Source: JANNPJ01 sp965200525 | GTDB lineage: Bacteria > Actinomycetota > Actinomycetes > Actinomycetales > Kineosporiaceae | Length of the DNA stretch: 64,000 nt | Reading direction: 5' to 3' | Assembly (NCBI GenBank): GCA_965200525.1 | Contig: OZ241368.1 | Location: 4,154,001 to 4,218,000, forward strand | Shown: positions 1 through 9,097 of the stretch, one piece after another | How the letters are laid out: every line of letters starts with the position of its first letter | Numbering within the stretch: position 1 is the first letter of the stretch | Notes under the pieces: generated by a model | The model's database searches: none | Told to the model about the DNA's origin: nothing | Seen by the model: the letters and a program-made list of their open reading frames with translations, nothing else | Made by a program: the position numbers and the translations under genes

Positions 1-1
1 G

Positions 2-1285
2 GGGGTGGGGGCCCTGGTCGGGGTCGCCCCGGTGGCGACCGTGGTGGCGGCCCTGGGGCTGCTGCCGGCCACCGGGACCGGACCGGCGTCGTTCCTGGTG
101 GCCCTGGTGGCGGTGGCCCTGGAACTGACGCTGTGCGTGGGGGCCAGCCGGGCGGTGGTGGCGGCCCTGTCCGGAGTGCTGCGCTCGCGCCGCGGCCGTG
201 ACCTGGGGGTGGCCTTCGCCGCCGTCGTCGGGCTGTCGTTCCAGCTGGTCAACCCCCTGTTGCAGCTGGCCCTGCGGGACAGTGCGGACACTCGGGACGC
301 CGTCGCCGCGATCGCCGGCCCGCTGCGCTGGACGCCGTCCGGCCTGCTCGCGACCGCCCCTGGCCGGCCCTTGCCGGCCGCCCTCGGCTCGCTGGCCCTG
401 GTGGCCGCCCTGATCGCCGTCCTGCTGGTGCTCTGGCAGCGCAGCGTCCGCCGGGCCCTGGAGCGCACCGAGGTCTCCGGCAACCGCGGCCGCGCCGCTA
501 CCGTGCTGGTTCCGCGGGGGATCCCGGTGCCGGCCGGCCGGGTCGGCGCGATCATGGCCAAGGATCTGCGCTACGTGACCCGTGAACCGCGCCGTGCGGT
601 GATGGCCGTGACCAGCGCCCTGTTGCCGGTGCTGGCCGTGGTTCTCGGCCCGATCGCGTTCGCCGGCGGCCGGCCGGGGCCGGGGCTGGTCTTCGCGGTC
701 TGCGGGATGGGCCTGCTTGGGCCGCTGAACACGGCCAACCGGTTCGGTCTGGACGGCACGCCGACCTGGATGCTGATCAGCAGCGCCACCGATCCGCGCG
801 ACGCCCGGCGGGACCTGCTCGGCGGGGACCTGGCCGCCGCGATCGTCAACCTGCCGATCCTGCTCGTGCTCAGCCTGGTGATCGCGGCGATCACCGGCGG
901 CTGGCCGTACGTCCCGGCCGCCGTCGGCCTGGCCTATGCCCTGTACGGGGTGGGCCTGGGGCTGGCCGGCCTGCTCGCGGTGAACGCCCCCTACGCCGTT
1001 CCGCCCTCGCAGAACGCTTTCGGTGGCGGCGGAGCCGGTCAGGGCTGCACCGCCGGTCTGCTCGTCCTGGCCGCCATGCTGGTTGAGGTGTTCGCCTGCC
1101 TGCCGCTGCTGGGCCTGCTGGTCCCGGCCGTCGTCTTCTCGGCGCCGGTCTGGGGCCTGGCCCTGCTGGTGGTCGGCCCGCTCTACGGGTTCGGGATCGG
1201 AAACCTGCTCCGGCGCCGGAGCGCCCGGCGCTGGAACGACCGGGCCCCCGAGGTGCTGCAGATCCTGGCCTCCGCCCGCCAGTGA
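2..1285 (+). CDS. ABC-2 type transporter permease, 5' end probably outside window
   Basis: Membrane subunit of a probable ABC exporter. The visible product is about 426 residues and almost entirely hydrophobic. Helices are separated by short basic loops, including an Arg-rich loop near residues 55-65 and a cytoplasmic stretch at about 145-195 with the motif 'MAKDLRYVTREPRR', typical of ABC-2 permeases just before a membrane block. There is no ATPase domain. The frame is open to the first base and the first GTG (position 5) has no ribosome site in view, so the true start most likely lies upstream together with the ATPase gene. The substrate cannot be inferred. Confidence 0.7.
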   Translation, partial: GVGALVGVAPVATVVAALGLLPATGTGPASFLVALVAVALELTLCVGASRAVVAALSGVLRSRRGRDLGVAFAAVVGLSFQLVNPLLQLALRDSADTRDAVAAIAGPLRWTPSGLLATAPGRPLPAALGSLALVAALIAVLLVLWQRSVRRALERTEVSGNRGRAATVLVPRGIPVPAGRVGAIMAKDLRYVTREPRRAVMAVTSALLPVLAVVLGPIAFAGGRPGPGLVFAVCGMGLLGPLNTANRFGLDGTPTWMLISSATDPRDARRDLLGGDLAAAIVNLPILLVLSLVIAAITGGWPYVPAAVGLAYALYGVGLGLAGLLAVNAPYAVPPSQNAFGGGGAGQGCTAGLLVLAAMLVEVFACLPLLGLLVPAVVFSAPVWGLALLVVGPLYGFGIGNLLRRRSARRWNDRAPEVLQILASARQ

Positions 1286-1676
1286 CCCGTGCGCGCGTAC
1301 CCACCGAACCGCCTCGGCGGTGAGGTTGTCCACAGGCTCGAGAAGGGCCTTGATCCTGCCCCCAAGTCAAGGGACATTGTTCCGGTGAGGTCCGGTAACG
1401 AGTGGTCGCGCCGAGAAGTGCGCATATCTTGGGTCGGGTCACCGGCGATGCCGAATGGCGGCGAGATTCATCTTGTCGTGAGTCGGGTCGGGCGGGCGAT
1501 GCAATTCGGTGATCATTTCTGGTGAGTTTCAAGTATCTCGTGACAGCGGGTCACTGAATAGTCATCAGTGGCCCTGAACTGGAAGAACGTGCCTGTAATT
1601 CCAGAATTGACCCAGGGTTCCGCTTCGGTGAGCCACTGGGTCGGAGAATCGCGAATCAGCCGACGGGGGTGCACTC
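1286..1676. other. 391-bp gene-free stretch
   Basis: This lies between the permease stop and the HTH/TPR regulator. It is less GC-biased than the flanking genes, as expected of a promoter-bearing spacer. No convincing ORF, strong hairpin or tRNA was seen. The promoter of the downstream regulator presumably lies here. Confidence 0.5.
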
Positions 1677-2930
1677 GTGATGACGGTGGACAGGTGGTCC
1701 GGTCGGGAGACGCGATTACTCCGGCATGCCCTGCGGCTCACCGTCCGTGCCTTTGCTGAGGATCTCGGAGTTTGCGTCCGGACCGTTTCCAAATGGGAGG
1801 CCGCGGGGGCCGGCCTGATTCCCCGGCCCGAGATCCAGGCTGCTCTCGACACGATGCTGAGCCGGGCCGGGGAGGACGATCGCCAGCGGTTCCGGGCGGC
1901 CCGGCCGCCAGTGGTCCCGTCGGCCCCCGAGATCGAGGATCGGGCCCAGCCGGCCGGACCCGCAGAACCAGGGGTGCGCGCCGAGGCGCCGGAGCTGCCG
2001 GTGGATCCGGAGCACCTGAACGCGGCCCTGGACGACGCCCGGCGCTACCTCGACCGGGCGGTGGTGGCGCACTTCCGGGATCAGCTGGTCCGGATCAAGG
2101 CCGACGACGGCCGGTGCGGGGCGGTCGCCGTCCTGCCCCGGTTGCTGGGCACGCTCGGGGCCGTGCAGCGCCACGCGGGTCAGGTCCGGCCCGACGTCCG
2201 CAAACAGCTTCTGAAGGCCGGAGCGGACGGCGCCGAGTTCGCGGGCTGGCTGTACCGCGACCTGAACGACACCGCCCGGGCGGTGTTCTGGCACGACCGG
2301 GCCACGGAGTGGGCCCAGGAGGCCGGCGATGCCGCCATGCAGGGATATGTCCTGCTCAAGAAGGCTCAGCTGGCCTACGACGGGCGCGAGCCGTTACGCA
2401 TGCTCACCCTCTCGCAGGCGGTGCGCAGCGGGCCCTGGCGGTTGCCGCTGCGGGTCCAGGCCGAGGCCACCCAGCAGGAGGCCCGGGCCGAGGCGATGCT
2501 CGGCGCCTCCACCGATGCGGTCCGTCGCCGGCTCGATCAGGCCCAGCACCTGCTCCACCGGGGCGACGACGCCGAGCCGCCGGCTCTCGGGGCGCACTAC
2601 AACCAGACCCTGCTCACGATGCAGACGGCGGCCTGTCACGCCGAGGCGGGCCGGCCGGAGCAGGCCCTGGAGCTGTACCGGGCCTCGCTCGACGCGACCA
2701 GCTTCTCGCCCCGCGACTACAGCTTCTTCCTGTCCTGGATGGCCGGGGCCCAGGCCCGCGCCGGGCAGCCGGACGAGGCCGCGGCCACCGGTCTGGCCTC
2801 GGCGGCCGGTGCGGCCCGGGCCGGGTCCGGTCGCACCCGCCGCGAGCTGGGCCGGGTTCTGCACACTCTGCGCCCCTGGCAGCAGCGCCCCTCGGTGCGC
2901 GAGCTGGCGGCGGCCGTGGCCGGGGGATGA
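1677..2930 (+). CDS. HTH (XRE-like) transcriptional regulator with C-terminal TPR-like region
   Basis: Predicted DNA-binding regulator of 417 residues. The N-terminus (about 10-60) is a helix-turn-helix with 'RAFAEDLGVCVRTVSKWE', the XRE pattern in which the recognition helix ends in SKWE. A Pro/Glu-rich linker (about 75-115) follows. The rest is an Ala/Arg-rich helical repeat region resembling the TPR modules of large actinomycete regulators. A GTG at 1677 and an ATG at 1680 are adjacent alternative starts. Two Leu codons are TTA (1716-1718 and 2394-2396), very rare in DNA of this composition, so translation may depend on the rare leucyl-tRNA, as for bldA targets in Streptomyces. The target and ligand are unknown. 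Confidence 0.8.
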   Translation: MMTVDRWSGRETRLLRHALRLTVRAFAEDLGVCVRTVSKWEAAGAGLIPRPEIQAALDTMLSRAGEDDRQRFRAARPPVVPSAPEIEDRAQPAGPAEPGVRAEAPELPVDPEHLNAALDDARRYLDRAVVAHFRDQLVRIKADDGRCGAVAVLPRLLGTLGAVQRHAGQVRPDVRKQLLKAGADGAEFAGWLYRDLNDTARAVFWHDRATEWAQEAGDAAMQGYVLLKKAQLAYDGREPLRMLTLSQAVRSGPWRLPLRVQAEATQQEARAEAMLGASTDAVRRRLDQAQHLLHRGDDAEPPALGAHYNQTLLTMQTAACHAEAGRPEQALELYRASLDATSFSPRDYSFFLSWMAGAQARAGQPDEAAATGLASAAGAARAGSGRTRRELGRVLHTLRPWQQRPSVRELAAAVAGG

Positions 2931-2994
2931 GCCGGCGGCGACGAAGATCGTCCGGACGGGAACTCTGGGACCGGTTCACGCATTAGCGTCATGA

Positions 2995-3013
2995 GAGTGG
3001 TGTCAGACCACTC
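2995..3013. promoter_or_regulatory. Perfect 7-bp inverted repeat upstream of the BI-1 gene
   Basis: GAGTGGT-gtcag-ACCACTC lies 28 bp before the ATG at 3042. It is too short and lacks the U-tract for a terminator. Its place between promoter and ribosome site suggests an operator or leader hairpin. Confidence 0.35.
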
Positions 3014-3041
3014 CTGTCAGCGAACTACGGTCGGAGGACCG

Positions 3042-3836
3042 ATGGAAAGCAGAAATCCCATCTTCGGGCGCAGCAAGGAGTTCGCGCGCGGGGGCTACGC
3101 GACGTTCGACACGCGGACGCCCAGCGCGGGAGAGCTGCAGGACATGTACGTCGCCCCCTCGGCGACGTCCGCGGACACCGGCCGGATGACGATCGACGAC
3201 GTCGTGATGCGCACCGCCATGCTGTTCGGCGTGCTACTGGTCACCGCGGCCGTCACCTACGAGGTGGTCAAGCCGGTCAGCTTCGGCCTGACCATCGTGG
3301 CCGCCCTGGTCGGCTTCGGGCTCAGCCTGTGGATCACGCTCAGCAAGACCATCCGGCCGCCGCTGATGTTCCTCTACGCGGCGGTCGAGGGCGTCTTCGT
3401 CGGTGGCATCAGCTACGCGTTCAACCAGTACTACGACGGCATCGTGATCCAGGCCGTGATCGGCACGCTGGCCACCTTCGGCGCGATGCTGGCTCTGTAC
3501 CGGTTCAAGGTGATCCGGGTCACGCCCAAGTTCCAGCGGATCATGTACATCGCCGGCGCCGGCTACCTGGTGTTCAGCCTGATCAACGTGGGCTTCTCGA
3601 TCTTCGGCGGTCACAGCGTCTACGACGTCGGCGGCCTCGGCCTGCTGGTCAGCGCCTTCGGGGTCGGCCTGGCGGCGCTGTACCTGGTGCTCGACTTCGA
3701 CTTCATCGACCAGGGCATCCGCAACGGGCTGCCCGAGCGGTACGCCTGGACGGCGGCCTTCGGCCTGGTCGTGACCCTGGTCTGGCTCTACATCGAGATC
3801 CTGCGCCTGCTGGCCATCCTGCGCGGTGACAACTGA
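3042..3836 (+). CDS. Bax inhibitor-1 / YccA family membrane protein
   Basis: 264-residue polytopic inner-membrane protein with about seven hydrophobic segments from residue 60 onward, after a soluble N-terminus beginning MESRNPIFGRS. The N-terminal 'NPxF' stretch and the helices with 'AAVEGVFVGGISYAFNQYY' match bacterial BI-1/YccA proteins, which are linked to Ca2+ or proton leak and stress survival. The start at 3042 is preferred over an in-frame ATG at 2991 because 'cggaggacc' lies just upstream and the family begins at this Met. It stands alone between the regulator and cysC. Substrate and physiological role are inference. Confidence 0.88.
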   Translation: MESRNPIFGRSKEFARGGYATFDTRTPSAGELQDMYVAPSATSADTGRMTIDDVVMRTAMLFGVLLVTAAVTYEVVKPVSFGLTIVAALVGFGLSLWITLSKTIRPPLMFLYAAVEGVFVGGISYAFNQYYDGIVIQAVIGTLATFGAMLALYRFKVIRVTPKFQRIMYIAGAGYLVFSLINVGFSIFGGHSVYDVGGLGLLVSAFGVGLAALYLVLDFDFIDQGIRNGLPERYAWTAAFGLVVTLVWLYIEILRLLAILRGDN

Positions 3837-3883
3837 TCAAGTGCCGGTAGGGCCGGCGACAGCTCGGTCAGTACGCTCGCTGC

Positions 3884-5206
3884 GTGTCTGACCTGGGTTC
3901 TGTCGCCGACCTGCCGCACTGGCACCCACCGGCCGAAGTGCTGGAGCGGGCCGAACTGGCCCTCGTCCAGGCGCTGGACGCCGCCGAGCTGACCGGGATC
4001 GAGGTTCCGCCCGAGGTCACGGCGGACGCCGGGCAGGCGGTGGTGCTGGAGGACGCCGAAGGCACCCCGGTGGCCACGCTGCACCGGCCGGGCGGCCTGC
4101 CGTCGGTGAGCCGGCTGCGGCCGTTCAGCCACGGTCCGCTCCGCGCCGCCCGCCGTACCCCGGCCCAGATCCGGGCCGTGCTGGCCGAGAGGGTGCGGGC
4201 CGGGGCCGGTCGGGCCGAGGTGCTGGCGGTGCCGGTCGGCCGGGCCCTGAGCACTCAGCAGGTGGACGCCGTCCTGGAGCGGGCAAGGACGTCCGGGCAG
4301 GCGCTGCTCTGGATCGCGGTGCTCGGCAGCGGACGGTCGAACCGGCCGAGCCGGCCGGGCGGTCCGGGCGGTCCGGGCGGGCCGGCCGGACGCCCCGGCG
4401 TCCTGGCCCCGGCCGCGCTCTGGCGGGCGGTGCGGGGGCTGTCCGAACAGGCACAGGTGGCCGGCCTGGAATCGGTCGCGGTCCCGGTGGCGGTGCCGGT
4501 CCGGCCGGGCGACGCCGAGCGGGTGGCGGCCGTGGCCCGGGCCTACGGTGGCACCGCGGTGCTGAACCTGACCGGCACCGACTCCGCCACCGACTCCGAT
4601 TTCGGTGAGGCCGAGGAGCACCCGCTGTTCGCCGCCGAGCGGGCCCGGACGGCGGCCGGGCCGGGCCGCGGCGTCACCGTGTTCTTCACCGGGCTCTCCG
4701 GATCGGGCAAGTCGACCGTGGCCAAGGCCCTGGCCGACCGGCTGGAGGAGAACAGCGGCCGGACCCTCTCGCTGCTCGACGGCGACGAGGTGCGCCGGCT
4801 CCTCTCGGCCGGCCTGAGTTTCAGCCGGGCCGACCGCGATCTCAACATCCGCCGGATCGGGTTCGTGGCGGCCGAGGTCACCCGGCACGGCGGCCTGGCC
4901 GTCTGCGCCCCGATCGCACCGTTCGCCCGGGCCCGGGCCCAGGTGCGGGCCGAGGTCGAGAAGGTCGGCGACTTCGTGCTGATCCACGTCTCGACCCCGC
5001 TGGCCGAGTGCGAGCGACGCGATCGCAAGGGCCTGTACGCCAAGGCCCGGCAGGGCCTGATCCCCGACTTCACCGGGATCTCCTCGCCCTACGAGGTGCC
5101 GGTGGACGCCGACCTGCGGATCGACACCTCCCGGCTGGACGTCGCCGACGCGGTCGAGGCGGTCTGGGCCCTGCTGGTCGACCGCGGCTACCTGGCCCTG
5201 GACTAA
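3884..5206 (+). CDS. cysC: Adenylyl-sulfate kinase with N-terminal sulfurylase-like region
   Basis: 440 residues. The C-terminal 180 residues are a complete APS kinase, which phosphorylates adenylyl-sulfate to PAPS for sulfation or sulfate assimilation. A P-loop GLSGSGKS sits at about 270-277, followed by 'LLDGDEVRRLL', 'RDLNIRRIGFVA', 'CAPIAPF' and 'GLYAKARQG'. Residues 1-240 resemble a degraded ATP-sulfurylase N-terminal half (a PUA-like 'LEDAEGTPVATL' followed by an alpha/beta part). They lack a clear catalytic sulfurylase HxxH motif and are interrupted by a Pro/Gly linker at about 150-170. A stand-alone CysC is about 200 residues, so the fusion is the notable point. No CysD, CysN or other sulfate-assimilation gene is adjacent. 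Confidence 0.9.
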   Translation: MSDLGSVADLPHWHPPAEVLERAELALVQALDAAELTGIEVPPEVTADAGQAVVLEDAEGTPVATLHRPGGLPSVSRLRPFSHGPLRAARRTPAQIRAVLAERVRAGAGRAEVLAVPVGRALSTQQVDAVLERARTSGQALLWIAVLGSGRSNRPSRPGGPGGPGGPAGRPGVLAPAALWRAVRGLSEQAQVAGLESVAVPVAVPVRPGDAERVAAVARAYGGTAVLNLTGTDSATDSDFGEAEEHPLFAAERARTAAGPGRGVTVFFTGLSGSGKSTVAKALADRLEENSGRTLSLLDGDEVRRLLSAGLSFSRADRDLNIRRIGFVAAEVTRHGGLAVCAPIAPFARARAQVRAEVEKVGDFVLIHVSTPLAECERRDRKGLYAKARQGLIPDFTGISSPYEVPVDADLRIDTSRLDVADAVEAVWALLVDRGYLALD

Positions 5207-5473
5207 AAGGATCGCTCCAAGACCATTGGATCAGGTTCGCTGCCTCCATACCGTTGACACGATCGGCAACCCGGCAGACGATGTGCCTGCGCCGCGCGTC
5301 GGCGTCAGCCAAATGGGCTCAGAAGGCCCCATTGACTGCGGTGCGGCTGTCGCGAATCAGGGGATTTCGGCAATCTCGCCCCGGTTGAAGGCTGACGCGG
5401 CACGTTCGGTGATCGAGACTAGGATTCACCGTGAACGGGGCGGTCTGCGACGGTTTGTGAAGGCGAGGAAGGC

Positions 5474-6202
5474 ATGACGAGCACAGCCTCGTTGTCCGAC
5501 GCCGTGCTGCGACCGGTCCGCGAGGGCAATGCCTTCGAGTCGACCGTCGAGCACCTGGCCATGGCGATCCGGCTCGGCGTCTTCGCCGAGGGCGAGCGGC
5601 TGCCCTCCGAGCGGGAGCTGGCCGAGCGGCTCAAGGTCGGCCGGGCCACCCTGCGGGAGGCGATCGGCGCCCTGCGGCAGGCCGGCCTGGTGCAGACCAG
5701 CCGCGGCCGCACCGGCGGCACGGTGGTGCTCTACCGGGGTGATCCCTCCGACCGCCCGCACGACGCCACCCGCACCCGCCGCACCTCGACCGAGGTGGCC
5801 GACGCGCTGGCCTTCCGCAGCGTGGTCGAACCGGGGGCGGCCGGTCTGGCCGCCAGCTCCGATCTCAGCGCCGACCAGCGCTCCTGGCTGCGGGAGGCGC
5901 TGAAGGCCACCCAGGGCATTCAGGACGCCGGCGCTCGCCGGGTCGCCGACTCCCGGTTGCACCTGGCCATCGCCACCCTCAGCGGGTCGGCCATGCTGAT
6001 CGACGCGGTCACCCAGGCCCGGTCGATCACGGCCGAGCTGCTGCAGCAGATCCCGGTCCTGGCGCCGAACATCGCGCACTCCGACGCCCAGCACGCCGAG
6101 ATCGTCGAGGCCGTGCTGCACGGGGATCATGTGCGGGCCCGGGTGGTCATGGAGGAGCACTGCCAGGCGACCTCGGCATTGGTGCGAGGTCTGCTCGGCT
6201 GA
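5474..6202 (+). CDS. FadR/GntR-family transcriptional regulator
   Basis: 242-residue regulator. The N-terminal winged helix (about 15-85) carries 'EGERLPSERELAERLKVGRATLREAI', the classic GntR signature. The C-terminal helical FCD-type ligand domain spans about 100-235 and includes 'SRLHLAIATLSGSAML'. It is the first gene of a same-strand cluster for glutamylated-amine catabolism, 71 bp ahead of the synthetase-like ligase. By analogy with other catabolic FadR regulators it is most simply the local repressor. The effector is not identifiable. The 267-bp spacer upstream presumably holds its operator, but no unambiguous operator dyad was found. Confidence 0.88.
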   Translation: MTSTASLSDAVLRPVREGNAFESTVEHLAMAIRLGVFAEGERLPSERELAERLKVGRATLREAIGALRQAGLVQTSRGRTGGTVVLYRGDPSDRPHDATRTRRTSTEVADALAFRSVVEPGAAGLAASSDLSADQRSWLREALKATQGIQDAGARRVADSRLHLAIATLSGSAMLIDAVTQARSITAELLQQIPVLAPNIAHSDAQHAEIVEAVLHGDHVRARVVMEEHCQATSALVRGLLG

Positions 6203-6273
6203 TCGGGCACCAGCAACACCAGCCCCACCCTGATCTCTCAAGGACGAGCGAGACGAGTGAAAGGAACACCGCG

Positions 6274-7650
6274 ATGACCGAGAGCAGCTCACCGCTCTCC
6301 ATGTCCAAGTTCGGCCAGACCGTCGAGTCCGGTCATGTGGACACCGTTCTCGTCGTCTTCACCGACATGCAGGGCCGGTTGCAGGGCAAGCGGGTGCACG
6401 CCCGGTACTTCCTGGACACGGTGATGGACCACGGCATGGAGGGCTGCAACTACCTGCTCTCGGTGGACGTCGAGATGAACACCGTTTCCGGCTATGCGAT
6501 CTCGTCCTGGGACCAGGGTTACGGCGACTTCCTGATCAAGCCGGACATGTCCACCCTGCGGGCCGCGCCCTGGCTGCCCGGCACGGTGATGGTGCAGTGC
6601 GACCTGGCCTGGCTGGACGGCACGCCGGTGCGGCAGTCGCCCCGGCAGGTGCTGGCGGCCCAGGTGCAGGAGGCGACCGAGCTCGGCTGCGTGCCGTTCG
6701 GGGCCACCGAGCTGGAGTTCATCGTGTTCAACGGCACCTACCAGGACGCCTCGGACGCCAATTACCACGGCCTGCAGGGCTCCACCCGGTACAACGTGGA
6801 CTACTCGATCCTCGGCACCAGCGGCGACGAGCCGCTGATCCGCGACATCCGCAACACGATGTACAACGCCGGGCTGACCGTCGAGTCGTCCAAGGGCGAG
6901 TGCAACTTCGGCCAGCACGAGATCGCGTTCAAGTACGACCAGGTGCTGACCACGGCCGACAACCACGTGGTGTTCAAGACGGCAGCCAAGGAGCTGGCCG
7001 CCCGGCACGGCAAGTCGCTGACCTTCATGGCCAAGTACGACGAGCGCGAGGGCAACTCGTGCCACATCCACATGAGCCTGCGCGGCGCGGACGGCTCGTT
7101 CATCTTCGCCGAGCAGGACTCGCCCGACTTCTCCGACGGCCGCAGCCCGATCTTCAAGAGCTTCGTGGCCGGTGTGCTGGCCACCCTGCGCGACTTCACC
7201 CTGCTCTACGCGCCGACGATCAACTCCTACAAGCGTTACCAGGCGGGCTCTTTCGCGCCGACCGCGATCGCCTGGGGGGAGGACAATCGGACCTGCGCGT
7301 TGCGGGTGATCGGTAACGATGGCGGGTTGCGGGTGGAGAACCGGGTGCCCGGCGGCGACGTCAACCCCTACCTGGCCCAGGCCGCGATGCTGGCCGGGGG
7401 CCTGTTCGGGATCCGGGCCGGCCTTCCGCTGGAGCCGGCCTTCGTCGGCAACGCCTACGAGTCCGACCTGGCCCGGGTGCCGACCACGCTGCGCCAGGCC
7501 CGCGACACCTTCGCCGACTCCGAGCTGGCCAAGAGCGCCTTCGGCGAGGACGTCGTGGCCCACTACGTGCGGGCGGCCGACGTCGAGCTGGAGGCCTACG
7601 AGAGCGTCGTCACCGACTGGGAACGCCGGCGCGGATTCGAGCGCTTCTGA
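6274..7650 (+). CDS. Glutamine synthetase-like gamma-glutamyl-amine ligase
   Basis: 458-residue member of the glutamine synthetase family. It shows the beta-grasp N-terminus ('DMQGRLQGKRVHARYF'), the ATP/metal region 'GATELEFIVF', 'EGNSCHIHMSLRG' in place of the canonical GSGxHxHxS loop, and 'NSYKRYQAGSFAPTAIAWG', with downstream Arg residues for phosphate binding. The aldehyde dehydrogenase, SDR and PuuD-like amidase downstream point to ATP-dependent gamma-glutamylation of an amine (a polyamine as in PuuA/GlnA3, or ethanolamine as in GlnA4) rather than ammonia assimilation. The ATG at 6274 follows 'aaagga'. Its stop shares one base with the next start (tgATG), so translation is probably coupled. 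Confidence 0.85.
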   Translation: MTESSSPLSMSKFGQTVESGHVDTVLVVFTDMQGRLQGKRVHARYFLDTVMDHGMEGCNYLLSVDVEMNTVSGYAISSWDQGYGDFLIKPDMSTLRAAPWLPGTVMVQCDLAWLDGTPVRQSPRQVLAAQVQEATELGCVPFGATELEFIVFNGTYQDASDANYHGLQGSTRYNVDYSILGTSGDEPLIRDIRNTMYNAGLTVESSKGECNFGQHEIAFKYDQVLTTADNHVVFKTAAKELAARHGKSLTFMAKYDEREGNSCHIHMSLRGADGSFIFAEQDSPDFSDGRSPIFKSFVAGVLATLRDFTLLYAPTINSYKRYQAGSFAPTAIAWGEDNRTCALRVIGNDGGLRVENRVPGGDVNPYLAQAAMLAGGLFGIRAGLPLEPAFVGNAYESDLARVPTTLRQARDTFADSELAKSAFGEDVVAHYVRAADVELEAYESVVTDWERRRGFERF

Positions 7651-9020
7651 TGGGCGTCTTCGAGATTCTCGACCCCTCGACCGAGGAGGTCGTGGCCAAG
7701 ATCGAGATGCTGGACGTCGACCAGGTGGACGCCGCGGTGGCTCGATCGGTGGCCGCCGGCCGGGCCTGGCGCGAGGTCACCCCGGCCGACCGGGCCGGTG
7801 TGCTGCGCCGGTTCGCCGCGCTGGTCGATGAGCACCTGGAGGAGCTGGCCCAGCTCGAGGTGCGCACCGCCGGGCACACCGTGGGCAGCGCCCGCTGGGA
7901 GGCCGGCAACGTCCGCGACGTCCTGAACTACTACGCCGGCGCCCCGGAACGGCTGTTCGGCCGGCAGATCCCGGTGGCCGGCGGGGTCGACGTGACGTTC
8001 CGCGAGCCGCTCGGCGTCGTCGGGATCATCGTGCCCTGGAACTTCCCGATGCCGATCGCCGGCTGGGGGTTTGCCCCGGCCCTGGCCGCGGGCAACACCG
8101 TGCTGCTCAAACCGGCCGAGCTGACGCCGCTCTCGGCCCTGCGCCTGGCCGAGCTGGGCCGGGCCGCCGGGCTGCCCGAGGACGTGTTCCAGGTGCTGCC
8201 CGGCACCGGCCCGGTGGTCGGCGAGCGGCTGGTCACCCACCCGCAGGTGCGCAAGATCGTGTTCACCGGCTCGAGCGCGGTCGGCAGCCGGATCCTGCAC
8301 CTGGCCGCCGACCAGGTGAAGCGGGTGACGCTCGAGCTCGGCGGCAAGTCGGCCAACATCGTCTTCGCGGACGCCGACCTGGAGAAGGCGGCCGCCGGCG
8401 CCCCCGGCGGGGTGTTCGACAACGCCGGGCAGGACTGCTGCGCCCGCTCCCGGATCCTGGTCCAGCGCTCGGTGTACGACCGGTTCCTGGAGCTGCTCGA
8501 ACCGGCTGTGAGCGCCTTCCGGGTCGGCGCCCCGGCCGACGAGAACAGCCAGATGGGCCCGCTGATCAGCCAGGTCCAGCGGGAGCGGGTCCGCGGCTTC
8601 GTGGAGAACGCCGCGCAGCCGGTGCGGATCGCGTTCCGGGGGAGCGCGCCCGACGGAGCAGGTTTCTGGTACCCGCCGACGGTGGTGCTGCCCGAGACCG
8701 CCGCCGATCCGGTCTGGCAGCAGGAGGTCTTCGGCCCGGTGGTCGCCGTCCTGCCGTTCGACGACGAGGCCGAGGCGATCGCGATGGCCAACGACAGCGA
8801 CTACGGCCTGTCCGGGTCGATCTGGACCCGCGACGTCGGCCGGGCCCTGCGGATGGCCCGGGCGGTCGAGTCTGGCAACCTGTCGGTGAACTCGCACTCC
8901 TCGGTGCGCTACTCCACGCCGTTCGGCGGGTTCAAGCGCTCCGGGCTGGGGCGCGAGCTCGGCCCCGACGCGCTGGACTCGTTCACCGAGGTCAAGAACG
9001 TGTTCTTCGCCGACGACTGA
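7650..9020 (+). CDS. NAD(P)-dependent aldehyde dehydrogenase
   Basis: 456-residue ALDH superfamily enzyme. The sequence shows the cofactor motif 'VPWNFP', the 'FTGSSAVG' loop, the general base Glu in 'LELGGKSA' and the nucleophilic Cys in 'GQDCCARS'. It ends with the 'PFGGFKRSGLGRELG' region typical of the family. In this operon it probably oxidises the gamma-glutamylaminoaldehyde formed after the ligase and an oxidase step, the PuuC role. No amine oxidase is visible here, so that step must be encoded elsewhere or be replaced by the SDR. It overlaps the upstream ligase gene by 1 nt. Confidence 0.9.
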   Translation: MGVFEILDPSTEEVVAKIEMLDVDQVDAAVARSVAAGRAWREVTPADRAGVLRRFAALVDEHLEELAQLEVRTAGHTVGSARWEAGNVRDVLNYYAGAPERLFGRQIPVAGGVDVTFREPLGVVGIIVPWNFPMPIAGWGFAPALAAGNTVLLKPAELTPLSALRLAELGRAAGLPEDVFQVLPGTGPVVGERLVTHPQVRKIVFTGSSAVGSRILHLAADQVKRVTLELGGKSANIVFADADLEKAAAGAPGGVFDNAGQDCCARSRILVQRSVYDRFLELLEPAVSAFRVGAPADENSQMGPLISQVQRERVRGFVENAAQPVRIAFRGSAPDGAGFWYPPTVVLPETAADPVWQQEVFGPVVAVLPFDDEAEAIAMANDSDYGLSGSIWTRDVGRALRMARAVESGNLSVNSHSSVRYSTPFGGFKRSGLGRELGPDALDSFTEVKNVFFADD

Positions 9021-9097
9021 GCCATTTCCGAGTACTTTCCCGAACAGCTTTCCCCGGCGTTCACCTCAAGCACGGTCGAGCTAGGAGGCACCTCAGC

